Shown one piece after another: positions 34,971 through 43,185 of a stretch of 64,000 nucleotides of DNA. The position numbers were made by a program, and so were the translations under genes. Within the stretch, counting starts at the first letter, position 1; each line of letters begins with the position of its first letter. The DNA comes from Bog-532 sp963830385 (lineage in GTDB: Bacteria; Actinomycetota; Actinomycetes; Streptosporangiales; Streptosporangiaceae), in NCBI GenBank assembly GCA_963830385.1, contig CAWHMD010000008.1, positions 682,001 through 746,000 of the forward strand, read 5' to 3'. Under the pieces are notes generated by a model that was not told where the DNA came from, did no database searches, and was given only the letters and a program-made list of their open reading frames with translations.

Positions 34971-35323
34971 CGACCGAGGATCTGGCGACGGCCGGCGAAA
35001 CCCGTCAGTTCCGGCCGGCCGGGAGCGCCTTCGCCGCGCGGAGGGCCGCGGCCCGGGCATTCCGGCCACGCCGGGTCCTGCCCGCGATCATCGTGGCGGC
35101 GCTGCTGGCCGTGGCGGCCGGCTTGATCGCCGCCTATCTGATCTCCAAGTACGTAGGCCACCAGGTGCACGTGCTGCCCTCGGGAGTGTTCCAGGCCGGG
35201 CATCAGCTGCACTGGGATGACCAGCGATCCCTGGTCGCCGCCGCGGTCGCGTGTGCGCTGGGCCTGCTGCTCATCGGCTACGCCGGGCGTACTCGGTGCC
35301 CACAACTCGCTGATTATCGATAA
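34967..35323 (+). CDS. DUF6286-type membrane protein, C-terminally truncated
   Basis: The 118-residue frame has a polar start and two membrane helices (VLPAIIVAALLAVAAGLIAA and SLVAAAVACALGLLLIGYAG) with a short extracytoplasmic loop, as in DUF6286 proteins of Asp23 clusters. It ends abruptly just after helix two where the family normally has about 100 more cytoplasmic residues; the sequence beyond belongs to an AmaP-like gene in another frame. A deletion fusing the two genes is the likely cause. It may still be translated. Confidence 0.6.
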   Translation: MTTEDLATAGETRQFRPAGSAFAARRAAARAFRPRRVLPAIIVAALLAVAAGLIAAYLISKYVGHQVHVLPSGVFQAGHQLHWDDQRSLVAAAVACALGLLLIGYAGRTRCPQLADYR

Positions 35324-35547
35324 AGCGACCCGGAACCGGGTGGCGGATCAGCAGTGGTTCTGGTGCCGGCCCGGGCGGGACGTGGGCCAGTCCCAAGCTG
35401 GCGCTGAGCGTCACGCTGACCGCCGAAGCCGAGCCCGCCGAAGCGGTGGGGCGCGTCGGCGAAGCCGTGCAGCGCCTGCGCACCGCGCTGGAAAACGACG
35501 ATCTCAACGCCATCATCCGGATCCGCTCGCTCCGCCCTCGTCGCTGA
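35286..35547 (+). pseudogene. AmaP-like (Asp23 membrane anchor) remnant
   Basis: In one frame GVLGAHNSLIIDKATRNRVA then DQQWFW resembles the middle of AmaP; in a second frame KLALSVTLTAEAEPAEAVGR and IIRIRSLRPRR resembles its C-terminus (stop TGA 35545-35547). The N-terminal membrane anchor and central part are missing. Together with the upstream lesions this shows the anchor module of the Asp23 cassette is lost. Confidence 0.6.
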
Positions 35548-35571
35548 CCGGGAAGGGCGGCGGGGCCGGGC

Positions 35572-35952
35572 TTACGGCTGGTCGACGTCGACGACCAGGA
35601 CGGTGACCTCGATGACCGTGAAGCCGCCGAGCTCACGCAGGGCGCCGGCGACCCGGCGCTGCGCGTCGGCGGCCACGTCCGGGATCGGACGGCCCAGCTC
35701 CACGGTCAGGGCCAGTTCCACGGTCACCGCGCCGCCACTGATCTCGGCGCGGACGCCGGCCGTCGGCGGCAGCGTACCGTTGCCGCCCCCGCTGCTGGCG
35801 CTGCGCCAGCCGCCCAGGGCCCGGCGGCCGAGGCTGGCCGCCAGCGCGCTGATCGACGGCTCGAGCCGGATCACCCCGGGGGTGCTCAGCGCGGTCAGCG
35901 CGGCGATCTTCTCCGCGGCCGGCGTCTCGACGACGGTCCGCCCGACGTTCAT
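35572..35952 (-). CDS. Asp23/Gls24 family protein (minus-strand operon)
   Basis: This 126-residue protein has the Asp23 organisation: KIAALTALSTPGVIRLEPS, VTVELALTVELGRPIPDVAA and GGFTVIEVTVLVVDVDQP. The ATG has GGAGGGGG just upstream and overlaps the stop of the preceding gene (ATGA), so its expression is coupled to the sigma/anti-sigma pair. It faces the decayed cassette tail to tail, with a 24-bp gap. Confidence 0.88.
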   Translation of the reverse strand: MNVGRTVVETPAAEKIAALTALSTPGVIRLEPSISALAASLGRRALGGWRSASSGGGNGTLPPTAGVRAEISGGAVTVELALTVELGRPIPDVAADAQRRVAGALRELGGFTVIEVTVLVVDVDQP

Positions 35953-36512
35953 GCCCCCTCCTGCCAGACGTCGACGACCGTGATGTCGATCCGGGCGGCC
36001 TCGAACCCGGCCAGCACCCGGGCGGTCGTCCGGACCAGCTCCCGGACCCGGGCCACGGTGGCCATCCCGTCCACCCCGTAGCGGAGCGCGACCTCCAGCC
36101 GGACCACACACCAGCCGTCCGGCTCGCCCGCCAGCTGCTCGACCGCGCACGACCGGGCGATGACCCCGTCGGCCTGGTCGGCCGCGAAGCGCACCACCGC
36201 CGCCGCCGCCTGGGCCGCGACCCGGATCGGGCCGAGGCCGGTTTCGGCTACCGGGATGAAGGCGTCCCGGCGGCGCTCGGTGCGGACCGCGCGCATGATC
36301 CGCTCGGTCAGGTCGCGCGGCGGGGCCAGGTCGGCCTCGGTCAGCCCGCCGGTCGCCTCCCGCAGCGCCTGGAACCCGGCCGAGGCCGCCTGGCAGTGCG
36401 GGCACTCCAGCTCGTGCTCATCCAGCTGGCCGACCGCTACGTGCTCCCAGAGGATGGCCGCGTCCTGGCCGCACGGCAGCAGGTAGGCGTCGTCCACGCC
36501 CTTTATTGCCAT
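35949..36512 (-). CDS. Zinc-finger anti-sigma-like N-terminus fused to Asp23 domain
   Basis: This 187-residue protein starts with a ZAS-like zinc motif (LDEHELECPHCQAA: H-x3-C-x2-C, preceded by CGQDAAILWEHVAVGQL) and a short helix. Its second half matches Asp23: CVVRLEVALRYGVDGMATVA, VRELVRTTARVLAGF and ARIDITVVDVW. No membrane helix is present. Its start overlaps the ECF sigma gene by 10 bp and its stop overlaps the next Asp23 gene. The arrangement strongly suggests a cytoplasmic anti-sigma factor whose activity is tied to Asp23 assembly. The anti-sigma role is inferred from motif and position. Confidence 0.85.
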   Translation of the reverse strand: MAIKGVDDAYLLPCGQDAAILWEHVAVGQLDEHELECPHCQAASAGFQALREATGGLTEADLAPPRDLTERIMRAVRTERRRDAFIPVAETGLGPIRVAAQAAAAVVRFAADQADGVIARSCAVEQLAGEPDGWCVVRLEVALRYGVDGMATVARVRELVRTTARVLAGFEAARIDITVVDVWQEGA

Positions 36513-37120
36513 GAGATCATCGCCTCCCCCAGATCAGCCCGAGCCCGGGCCAGCCGCCCGCGCACCGCCTGGGGTGTGGTGCGCAGGACGCCGGCGATCT
36601 CCGCATAGGACAGCTCTTCCATCTCTCTTAGCAGCCAGCAGGCGCGCTGCTCGGCGGTCAGCCGGTCGAGCGCGACCCGCAGGGCCCTCAGCCGCTCGTG
36701 TGCTTCGGCTCGCGCCTCCGGGGAGGCGGCCGGGCTGGCCATAGCGATGGCCTCCTCGAACAGCGGGGCGACGGGTTTGCGGGATCTCAGGATGTTCAGG
36801 CAGCGGTTGGTGGCGATCCGGTACAGCCATGACCGGATGGCTTTATCCTCGTGGATCTCCGGCAGCCGGCGCCACGCGGTGACGAAGACTTCCTGGGTGA
36901 CGTCCTCGGCCTCCCCGGCGTCGTTCAGCATGCGGACGGCCAGCCTGTAGATGGGCCGCTGATAGCGCCGGACCAGGGCCTCGAACGCGCGCGTGTCACC
37001 GTCACGGGCCCGGGCGACCATCGTGGCGTCGCTCAGCGGACCGGCGTCACCGGCTGTCGTACCAGTATCGGCTGGCGTACCGGCATCGGTGTGCGCGCCG
37101 GCATCGTGCCGCGTGGTCAC
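36503..37120 (-). CDS. ECF RNA polymerase sigma factor
   Basis: The 205-residue protein has region 2 (DTRAFEALVRRYQRPIYRLA, AEDVTQEVFVTAWRRLPEI, IRSWLYRIATNRCLNILRSR) and region 4 (LTAEQRACWLLREMEELSYA, EIAGVLRTTPQAVRGRLARA). It is a group-IV sigma factor with a 30-residue Thr/Ala-rich N-terminal extension. GTG 37120 has AGGGGGA at good spacing. It is followed at once by the zinc-finger/Asp23 protein, its probable anti-sigma. The target regulon presumably includes its own operon; no confident -35/-10 is called. Confidence 0.93.
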   Translation of the reverse strand: MTTRHDAGAHTDAGTPADTGTTAGDAGPLSDATMVARARDGDTRAFEALVRRYQRPIYRLAVRMLNDAGEAEDVTQEVFVTAWRRLPEIHEDKAIRSWLYRIATNRCLNILRSRKPVAPLFEEAIAMASPAASPEARAEAHERLRALRVALDRLTAEQRACWLLREMEELSYAEIAGVLRTTPQAVRGRLARARADLGEAMISWQ

Positions 37121-37329
37121 TGTCCCCCTCCCAGCTGTCTCAAGGGCACGGCCGCGAAAATCGCCAGCAGATCCTGCGTGACGATGCTGGCGGCCGGCGT
37201 GTCTTAACAGTCAGAAGGCCCGAGCTGGGAAACTGCCGCGGTACCTGATAGCCGTCAGGACTAACGGTAGACGATGCCCGGGCCTTCGACCAAGCCACCC
37301 CTTGGCCTGCGGGAAGGGAGTACCAGCCG

Positions 37330-37656
37330 ATGTCACCGCCGCTCCAGGACGAGCCTGCCCCGGCTGGCACGTCATCGGCGCCGTCCGGAAAAGCCGAAAA
37401 CGCCGAACAGATCGCGGCCGCCGTCAGTGCGGCGCCCGGCGTGGCCAGCCTGTCCGGCGGCCGCCTGGGCGGCGCCGGCACCTATCTGCCGGGTCGCCGC
37501 GTCACCGGCGTCGTCATCCGCGACGACGAGCTCGAACTGCACGTGATCGGCCGTTACGGCACGTCGGTGGCGGAGATCGCAGCCGACGTGCGGCGGGCGG
37601 TCGAGCCGTTCGCCGGGGACCGCACCGTGCACGTGATCATCGAGGATCTGGCCTGA
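37330..37656 (+). CDS. Small Asp23-cluster-associated protein
   Basis: This 108-residue protein starts at ATG 37330 behind GGGAAGGGAG. It contains AAAVSAAPGVASLSGGRLGG, TYLPGRRVTGVVIRDDELEL and a C-terminal TSVAEIAADVRRAV / TVHVIIEDL, a pattern like a minimal Asp23 fold seen next to Asp23 genes in Streptomyces-like genomes. It is divergent from the ECF sigma gene, and the 209-bp gap should hold both promoters. Function unknown. Confidence 0.75.
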   Translation: MSPPLQDEPAPAGTSSAPSGKAENAEQIAAAVSAAPGVASLSGGRLGGAGTYLPGRRVTGVVIRDDELELHVIGRYGTSVAEIAADVRRAVEPFAGDRTVHVIIEDLA

Positions 37657-38206
37657 CCAGATCGTCGTCAGCCGGGCTGGCAGGGGCTGGGCCGGCCGGG
37701 CTGGCTGGGCCGGCTGGGTCCGGGCTGGGTCGCGCCTGCGACCGGGAGTCGCGGAACACCAGGAAGCGCATGGCCACGTACATCCAGACGGCCTCGCACA
37801 GGCCGGCCGCGAGCCGGGCGAGCTGGTACTCCAGGCCGAGCGCGGCCAGGCCCGAGCCGACCCCCAGGATCAGCGCCAGGTAGTTGACCACCACCACGGC
37901 CGCGTAGATCGTCACCTGCCGCCCGACGAGGCCGTGGGAGCGGAAGTTCAGTGTCCGGTTGAGCACGTAGCTGATGCTGGTCGCGGTGCCGTACGACAGC
38001 GTGATGCTGACCGGCACCGGCCAGTGCAGCACCCCGTGGAACACGGTCAGCAGGCCCAGGTCCAGGCTGAACGTGCAGCCGTTGATGACGGCGAAGCCGA
38101 GCAGGCTGGGCGCGATGATCCGGGACAGGCCGAACGGCAGGTGCCGGACGACCGCGGTGGTCGCCGCCGTGAACCACGTCGCCCCCGTAGCCCCCGTACG
38201 TGACAT
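37637..38206 (-). CDS. GtrA-like membrane protein
   Basis: This 189-residue protein has four membrane helices (LLGFAVINGCTFSLDLGLLT, ITLSYGTATSISYVLNRTL, then NFRSHG, and YLALILGVGSGLAALGL) in the GtrA pattern including the YVLNRTLNFRS signature. GtrA proteins help move polyprenyl-linked sugars across the membrane. The Pro/Ala-rich tail overlaps the end of the facing gene by 20 bp. No glycosyltransferase partner is adjacent. Confidence 0.87.
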   Translation of the reverse strand: MSRTGATGATWFTAATTAVVRHLPFGLSRIIAPSLLGFAVINGCTFSLDLGLLTVFHGVLHWPVPVSITLSYGTATSISYVLNRTLNFRSHGLVGRQVTIYAAVVVVNYLALILGVGSGLAALGLEYQLARLAAGLCEAVWMYVAMRFLVFRDSRSQARPSPDPAGPASPAGPAPASPADDDLVRPDPR

Positions 38207-38273
38207 GGCCTTCAGGATCGCAGCTGGATGAGGCCGGCAGCCGGCGCGCAGCCGACAGCCGGGTAAACGGCCG

Positions 38274-39149
38274 TTAAGCCTTGTCCGGCCAGGGCTTCGC
38301 AGGCTGATCCGGCGGTTGCGACGTGGCCGCGCGGAACAGGGCCAGCTGCATCGACCGGCCCAGGATCGGGCCCATCGCGGTCAGCAGCAGTCGCCGCGAA
38401 GCGGGCAGGGCGGCCCGGACCGGCCGCGGCGGCCGGGTGACGGTGGCCGACTCGACCATCCGCATGCCCAGCCGTTCCAGCTCCCGTGGGTCGTCGCACG
38501 CCCACTGCCACCGGGCGATGCCCCGGCGGGCCGCCAGCCGATGCTCCCGTTCCAGCATCTGCTGGGAGTAGGTGTCGAACGCGATCAGCGCACCGGGAAA
38601 CCGCTCGGCGATGCCGGCCAGCACCCGCGTGACGTCGTCCTCGGTCAGATACGGGAGCACCCCGTCGGACACGAAGAAGTACGGCCCGGGCATCTCCCGG
38701 ACCGTGGCCAGCCAGTCGTCGTCCGTCACCGAGGCCGCCACCATCCGCCGCCGTTCGGTGTCGGCGAAGAACCGGCGCCGCAGCGCGATCGTGTCCGGCA
38801 GGTCCAGATCGATCCAGTGCACGGTCCCGTTGTCGACCCGTTCGAACCGCGTGTTGAGACCCGTGCCCAGCTCGACCACGGTGCCGCCCGGGTGCTCGGC
38901 CAGGAAATCCCTGACCCAGACGTCGAAGCCAGCCGTGCGGATGACCGTCGTCCAGCCGCCGGCCCGGTTGTACTTGGCCCGGTCGAACCCGACGGACTCC
39001 AGGATCTCGACGGCCTTGGGGTCCCGCAGGACCGGCCGCCGTTTACCGGTCTCGTCCGCCCGCCCCGCCAGCGGGATGAACAGCGTCTCCTGGACCTGTC
39101 CCAGCTCGACCCGTTCCGCTTCCTTGCCCGCTTGCTTGTCTGCGGTCAC
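38274..39149 (-). CDS. Class I SAM methyltransferase, LCM/Tcmp-like
   Basis: From GTG 39149 (GGGAGG six bases upstream) the protein is 291 residues. It has VVELGTGLNTRFERVDNG (SAM loop), VHWIDLDLPDTIALRRRFF and FFVSDGVLPYLTEDDVTRVL, as in leucine-carboxyl-methyltransferase-like O-methyltransferases of the TcmP group. The substrate is unknown. The frame continues upstream to 39248 but that part is Arg/Pro-rich and unlikely to be translated. Confidence 0.86.
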   Translation of the reverse strand: MTADKQAGKEAERVELGQVQETLFIPLAGRADETGKRRPVLRDPKAVEILESVGFDRAKYNRAGGWTTVIRTAGFDVWVRDFLAEHPGGTVVELGTGLNTRFERVDNGTVHWIDLDLPDTIALRRRFFADTERRRMVAASVTDDDWLATVREMPGPYFFVSDGVLPYLTEDDVTRVLAGIAERFPGALIAFDTYSQQMLEREHRLAARRGIARWQWACDDPRELERLGMRMVESATVTRPPRPVRAALPASRRLLLTAMGPILGRSMQLALFRAATSQPPDQPAKPWPDKA

Positions 39150-39579
<430 letters not shown>

Positions 39580-39747
39580 GTGCGCCTGTTCAAGCGACCG
39601 AGGCCCACGGCGGTCGACCACAAGCCGACCTGGCGGGAGCGCCGGGCGGCCGAGCGTACCGCCAAGGCGGAAGCCCAGCTCGAGCAGACCGAACAAAAGA
39701 TCCACGAGATTGCTGACCAGGTGCGCGGCGACCTCAAGCACTCGTGA
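39580..39747 (+). CDS. Small coiled-coil-like protein
   Basis: GTG 39580, eight bases after AAGGAGAG, encodes 55 residues: a basic start (MRLFKRPRPTAVDHKPTW) and a long amphipathic helix (RRAAERTAKAEAQLEQTEQK, then IHEIADQVRGDLKHS). The strong ribosome-binding site, the codon bias and the AT-rich upstream region support a real gene. I do not recognise a family. Confidence 0.6.
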   Translation: MRLFKRPRPTAVDHKPTWRERRAAERTAKAEAQLEQTEQKIHEIADQVRGDLKHS

Positions 39748-39789
39748 TAAATCGGCGCTCGCGTCAGCTGACAGCGGAGGCCCGTCCGG

Positions 39790-40686
39790 TTATGGGCGGG
39801 CCTCCGCCATGTCAGTGAACGCCTCGCTGCTGTAACGCAGGAATTCCCGCAGCGCCAGGCTCGGCGAATTACTCCACACCAGCGCGAGCAGGCTAGGTGC
39901 GCTGATCCCGGCCACGGGGACCGCGACGAGCCGGTCTGAGTAATTGGCCGCCATCGTGGCGGAGAAGATCGCCACGCCGAGACCGCGCGCGGCCAAGTCG
40001 GCCACGGCCGACGGCGCGCTGGCCTGGAGCGCGATGTCGGGCTGGAGATCGTCCTGGGCGCAGGCCTGGTCGAAGACGGCCCGTACACCGGTACCGGCCG
40101 GCATGCTGACCACCGGGTAACCGGCCAGCTCGGCCAGGCCGACCCGCGATCGGCCGGCCAGCGAGTGCCCGGGCGGCACCGCCGCGACGAGGTTCTCGCT
40201 GATGACGACCTGGCCCTCGACGCCCGCGGGCAACTCCCCAGGCGCCCCGATCAGGGCCAGGTCGGCTGAGCCGTCGCGCACCTGCTCGACCAGCCGGTCG
40301 GAGTGATCCTCGGTCAGCGTGATCTCGATGCCCGGATAGGCCCGGTGAAACGCGGAGAGCGCGTCGAACAACGGTGCGACCGTGCAGGCGGTCACCATAC
40401 CGACCGTGAGGTGCCCCCGGACCAGGCCGTTCACCTCGTCGACGGCCTGCCGGAGGGCACCCGCCTCCGCCAGCACGGCCCGGGCGTGGCCGATGGCCGC
40501 CTCCCCCGCCGCGGTCAGCGACACCGTCCGGCTGGTCCGGTCAAACAGCTCGGCGCCTAGGTCCCGCTCCAGCTGACGGATCTGGGCGCTGATGCCCGAC
40601 TGGCTGACGTGAGCCCGTTCGGCGCCCCGGGTGAAGTTGGCTTCCTCCGCTACCGCGACGAGGTATTCAAGCTGACGTAGCTCCAT
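39790..40686 (-). CDS. LysR family transcriptional regulator
   Basis: The 298-residue protein is a standard LysR regulator: N-terminal winged helix (MELRQLEYLVAVAEEANFTR, SQSGISAQIRQLERDLGAEL) and a C-terminal effector domain. It is divergent from a SnoaL-like gene with a palindrome in between, the usual layout for LysR control of a neighbour and itself. Confidence 0.94.
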   Translation of the reverse strand: MELRQLEYLVAVAEEANFTRGAERAHVSQSGISAQIRQLERDLGAELFDRTSRTVSLTAAGEAAIGHARAVLAEAGALRQAVDEVNGLVRGHLTVGMVTACTVAPLFDALSAFHRAYPGIEITLTEDHSDRLVEQVRDGSADLALIGAPGELPAGVEGQVVISENLVAAVPPGHSLAGRSRVGLAELAGYPVVSMPAGTGVRAVFDQACAQDDLQPDIALQASAPSAVADLAARGLGVAIFSATMAANYSDRLVAVPVAGISAPSLLALVWSNSPSLALREFLRYSSEAFTDMAEARP

Positions 40687-40700
40687 AACCCTAGATTCTG

Positions 40701-40714
40701 GTTCTTAGAAGAAC
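40701..40714. promoter_or_regulatory. Putative LysR operator
   Basis: GTTCTT-AG-AAGAAC is a perfect palindrome in the divergent space between the LysR gene and the SnoaL-like gene, 15 bp from the LysR start. The flanks add AGAT...ATCT symmetry. It contains a T-N11-A LysR-box pattern. Confidence 0.6.
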
Positions 40715-40799
40715 TATCTGTTGGACTTCTAATGGTGCGGCTAGTTCACTGGAAACGCAAGCCAGGCACTGACCGGCACGAAGAGGAGGACTGGTACCG

Positions 40800-41162
40800 A
40801 TGACCAAGGCAGCTAAGCCCGAGGACCTGACCCGGCTGTTCGTCGAGGCGGCCAACCGCGGCGACGCGGCCGGGGTTGCGGCCCTGTACGAGGAGGGCGC
40901 GGTGATGGCATACCCGCCTGGCGGCCAGACGGTGGGCCGCGAGGCAATCCGCGCACTGTGGGAGAAGGTCCTGGCCAGCGCGCCGCACTTCGACCCCGAG
41001 GACCCACTGCCCACGCTGGTCAGCGGCGACATCGCGCTGACGGCCACGGTGGCCAAGGACGGCGCGGGGGCGCGAGCGCAGGTGGCCCGGCGGCAGCCAG
41101 ACGGCTCATGGCTGCGGCTGCTTGACCAGCCGGAGTTCAAGCAGGTGGAGACGACTGGCTGA
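40800..41162 (+). CDS. SnoaL/YybH-like NTF2-fold protein
   Basis: This 120-residue protein has the SgcJ/EcaC-like pattern: LTRLFVEAANRGDAAGVAAL, YEEGAVMAYPPGGQTVGREA and a final WLRLLDQPEF strand. NTF2-like proteins bind small hydrophobic molecules or act as isomerase/hydrolase; the role here is unknown. AGGAGG lies ten bases upstream of ATG. Regulation by the divergent LysR protein is likely. Confidence 0.83.
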   Translation: MTKAAKPEDLTRLFVEAANRGDAAGVAALYEEGAVMAYPPGGQTVGREAIRALWEKVLASAPHFDPEDPLPTLVSGDIALTATVAKDGAGARAQVARRQPDGSWLRLLDQPEFKQVETTG

Positions 41163-41180
41163 GATAACGGCGTCTTACGG

Positions 41181-42806
41181 CTAGGGGCCGGGCGCGGTGA
41201 CGGAGCTGGGCGCGGTGATGTAGCGGCGGCCTGCGGGGGTGGTCCAGGTCATGACGCCGGGCTGGGGCTGATCGAGGCGCCAGCCCGCGGACTGTTTGCA
41301 CCGGTGATGATGGCGGCAGAGCGGGGCCAGGCCGCATTCGCACGTCCGGCCGCCCTGGTCGTAGGGCACGGTGTGGTCGAGGTCGCAGCGGGCGGCGGGC
41401 CACTGGCAGCCGGGAGCGCTGCAGGTGGGGGTACGGGTGGTGATCAGGTGCTGCAGGCGCCGGCTGGGGTGGTAGCCCGGCTCCTGGTGGCGATGGTCGC
41501 AACTGCCTCGCGCGAGCGGGCTGATCGTCACCGTGAAGGGGCGGATGCGCGGTAGCTGGCCGGGTGTTGGGGGTCGAACTGGGCCGGGCGCACAGCCGTG
41601 GCCGATGGGCTGGCCGTCGTCGCCGGTAATGGTCAGGCAGCAGCGGGACGCGGGGTGGGCGGCGGCCAGGTCGGCGAGCTGCTGTGCCAGCGATGGGTCG
41701 ACCGCGCCGAAGCCGGCGACGCTCCCCGGTTGTGTGGCCAGCCCGAGCAGGGTGATCAGCGGGACCGTCAGGTTGAGCCGCACAGCCAGTCGACGCAGGC
41801 CGACGGGGTCAGAGTTCGAGGTGGCCGCGAGGTTGGAACGGGCGGGTCCGGCTGGGGCGGAGGTGAGACGGCCTGGGCCGGAGCTGGCGCTGGCGGGGTG
41901 AGGGGTGAGGCCTGGGCCGAATGATTTGGGGGCCGGGGCTGGGGGCGGGGCTGGCTCGGCTGGGGTGGTGGGGCTGGGTGGAGCGGTGAGCGTCGAGTCC
42001 TGGCCGAGCAGGGTGTCAAGGTAGGCGCGGGCGCGTAGCTGGTCGAGCGAACCGGCCAGGCCGGCGGCACGGAGGGTGAGCGCGCGGGCGGTGATGCGCT
42101 GGTCGGCCTCCAGGACCTCGTCGGGCGGGAGGCCGAAACCGGCCAGGGCCGCGGTGCCCGCATCCTCCTGCCAGCGGCGCACGCGCGGGTCCTTCTGCGC
42201 TTCCTCGCGGCGCCGGACCGCGGCCTCGGGATCGACGGCGAGCACTGCGCGAGCGACGGCCGCGCGTAGCTGGCTGAGGGTCTGCTCCCCCGCCTTCGTG
42301 AGGATCAGCGCTTCGACCTGGCGAGCTTGATCATCGGTCAGGATCCTGGTGACCTCGGCGATCAGGCGGGCTTTGGGGTAGTCGATGGACCCGTCGCGCA
42401 GGGCGCTTGCCGTGCCGGGTAGCCGGGTGGCCAGATCCAGGGCGAGACCGAGGTAGACGTCGGCAGTCCGGCTGGAAAGGGTCAGCGCCGCTGCTATTTC
42501 GTCGCCGATGAATTGGCTGAGCTGAGCCGGGAACTCGCCGGGAGCGGCCGGTGCGGTCCGCTCGGCGGGGCGGCGGCGGGCGAGCTCTGCGCTGGCAGCC
42601 AGTGCGCCTGAGCAGCACCATGACTCCAGCCGGCGCCAGGCCCGGAGCGCTCCGATCAGCTCGTCGTCGTCCAGCTGGGCGAGGCGGTCATCGCGCGTGG
42701 CGGCGTCGGTCAGCCGGGCCAGCGACCAGCTGGGCACCGACAAATCGAGCACGCCGCCCGCCTCGAAGCCAGAGCCGGGACGGACCGGAGCGGACCGCAT
42801 TTCCAT
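41181..42806 (-). CDS. DUF222 and HNH endonuclease domain protein
   Basis: This 541-residue protein has an N-terminal DUF222 region (about 30-270, helical, with LDDDELIGALRAWRRLESW) and a Pro/Ala-rich linker (about 275-330). A C-terminal HNH domain follows (CSAPGCQWPAARCDLDHTVP, then YDQGGRTCECGLAPLCRHHH). DUF222-HNH proteins occur in many copies in actinobacteria, related to mycobacterial REP13E12 elements; biochemical role is unproven. The AT-rich sequence and tandem repeats just upstream are unlike the rest of the window. Confidence 0.93.
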   Translation of the reverse strand: MEMRSAPVRPGSGFEAGGVLDLSVPSWSLARLTDAATRDDRLAQLDDDELIGALRAWRRLESWCCSGALAASAELARRRPAERTAPAAPGEFPAQLSQFIGDEIAAALTLSSRTADVYLGLALDLATRLPGTASALRDGSIDYPKARLIAEVTRILTDDQARQVEALILTKAGEQTLSQLRAAVARAVLAVDPEAAVRRREEAQKDPRVRRWQEDAGTAALAGFGLPPDEVLEADQRITARALTLRAAGLAGSLDQLRARAYLDTLLGQDSTLTAPPSPTTPAEPAPPPAPAPKSFGPGLTPHPASASSGPGRLTSAPAGPARSNLAATSNSDPVGLRRLAVRLNLTVPLITLLGLATQPGSVAGFGAVDPSLAQQLADLAAAHPASRCCLTITGDDGQPIGHGCAPGPVRPPTPGQLPRIRPFTVTISPLARGSCDHRHQEPGYHPSRRLQHLITTRTPTCSAPGCQWPAARCDLDHTVPYDQGGRTCECGLAPLCRHHHRCKQSAGWRLDQPQPGVMTWTTPAGRRYITAPSSVTAPGP

Positions 42807-42910
42807 ACGAACATATTATCGAATGAATCCGAAAATGGGTAGAGAATTCGAGCACTTGTTTTTGATAAGTACACACATAAAAATGCACACTTAAATTGAC
42901 TTGGAATGGC

Positions 42911-42997
42911 TGTGGAGTTTTCGGCTCGGATAGGTGTGGAGTTTTCGGCTCGGATAGGTGTGGAGTTTTTGGCTCGGAATGGGTGTGGAGTTTTAGG
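42911..42997. repeat. 24-bp tandem repeat, about 3.5 copies
   Basis: Units starting TGTGGAGTTTTCGGCTCGGA lie at 42911, 42935 and 42959, with a partial fourth from 42984. Copies 1 and 2 are identical; copy 3 has two changes. The array is in the 380-bp gap between the DUF222-HNH gene and the P450 gene, next to an AT-rich block at 42810-42900. The rest of the gap to 43185 is GC-rich and shows loose GGGACACGGC repeats but no gene. Confidence 0.8.
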
Positions 42998-43185
42998 TGC
43001 GCGGGCGGGGCGGGGCTTTGGCGCGGGGACAGGCGGAGTTCTGGCTTAGATGGAGTGATCGAGACTCGCGCTCTGACCGGAGTGGGGCTTTGGCGCGGGA
43101 CCAGCGGAGGTAGGGCGCCGGACCGGCGGGGACACGGCCCGGGACCGGCAGGGACACGGCGCGGGGCAGGCAGCGGCGCCTGGTA

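Noticed and set aside
42911..42997. CRISPR array
   Set aside because: Units are contiguous, with no spacers and no cas genes nearby.
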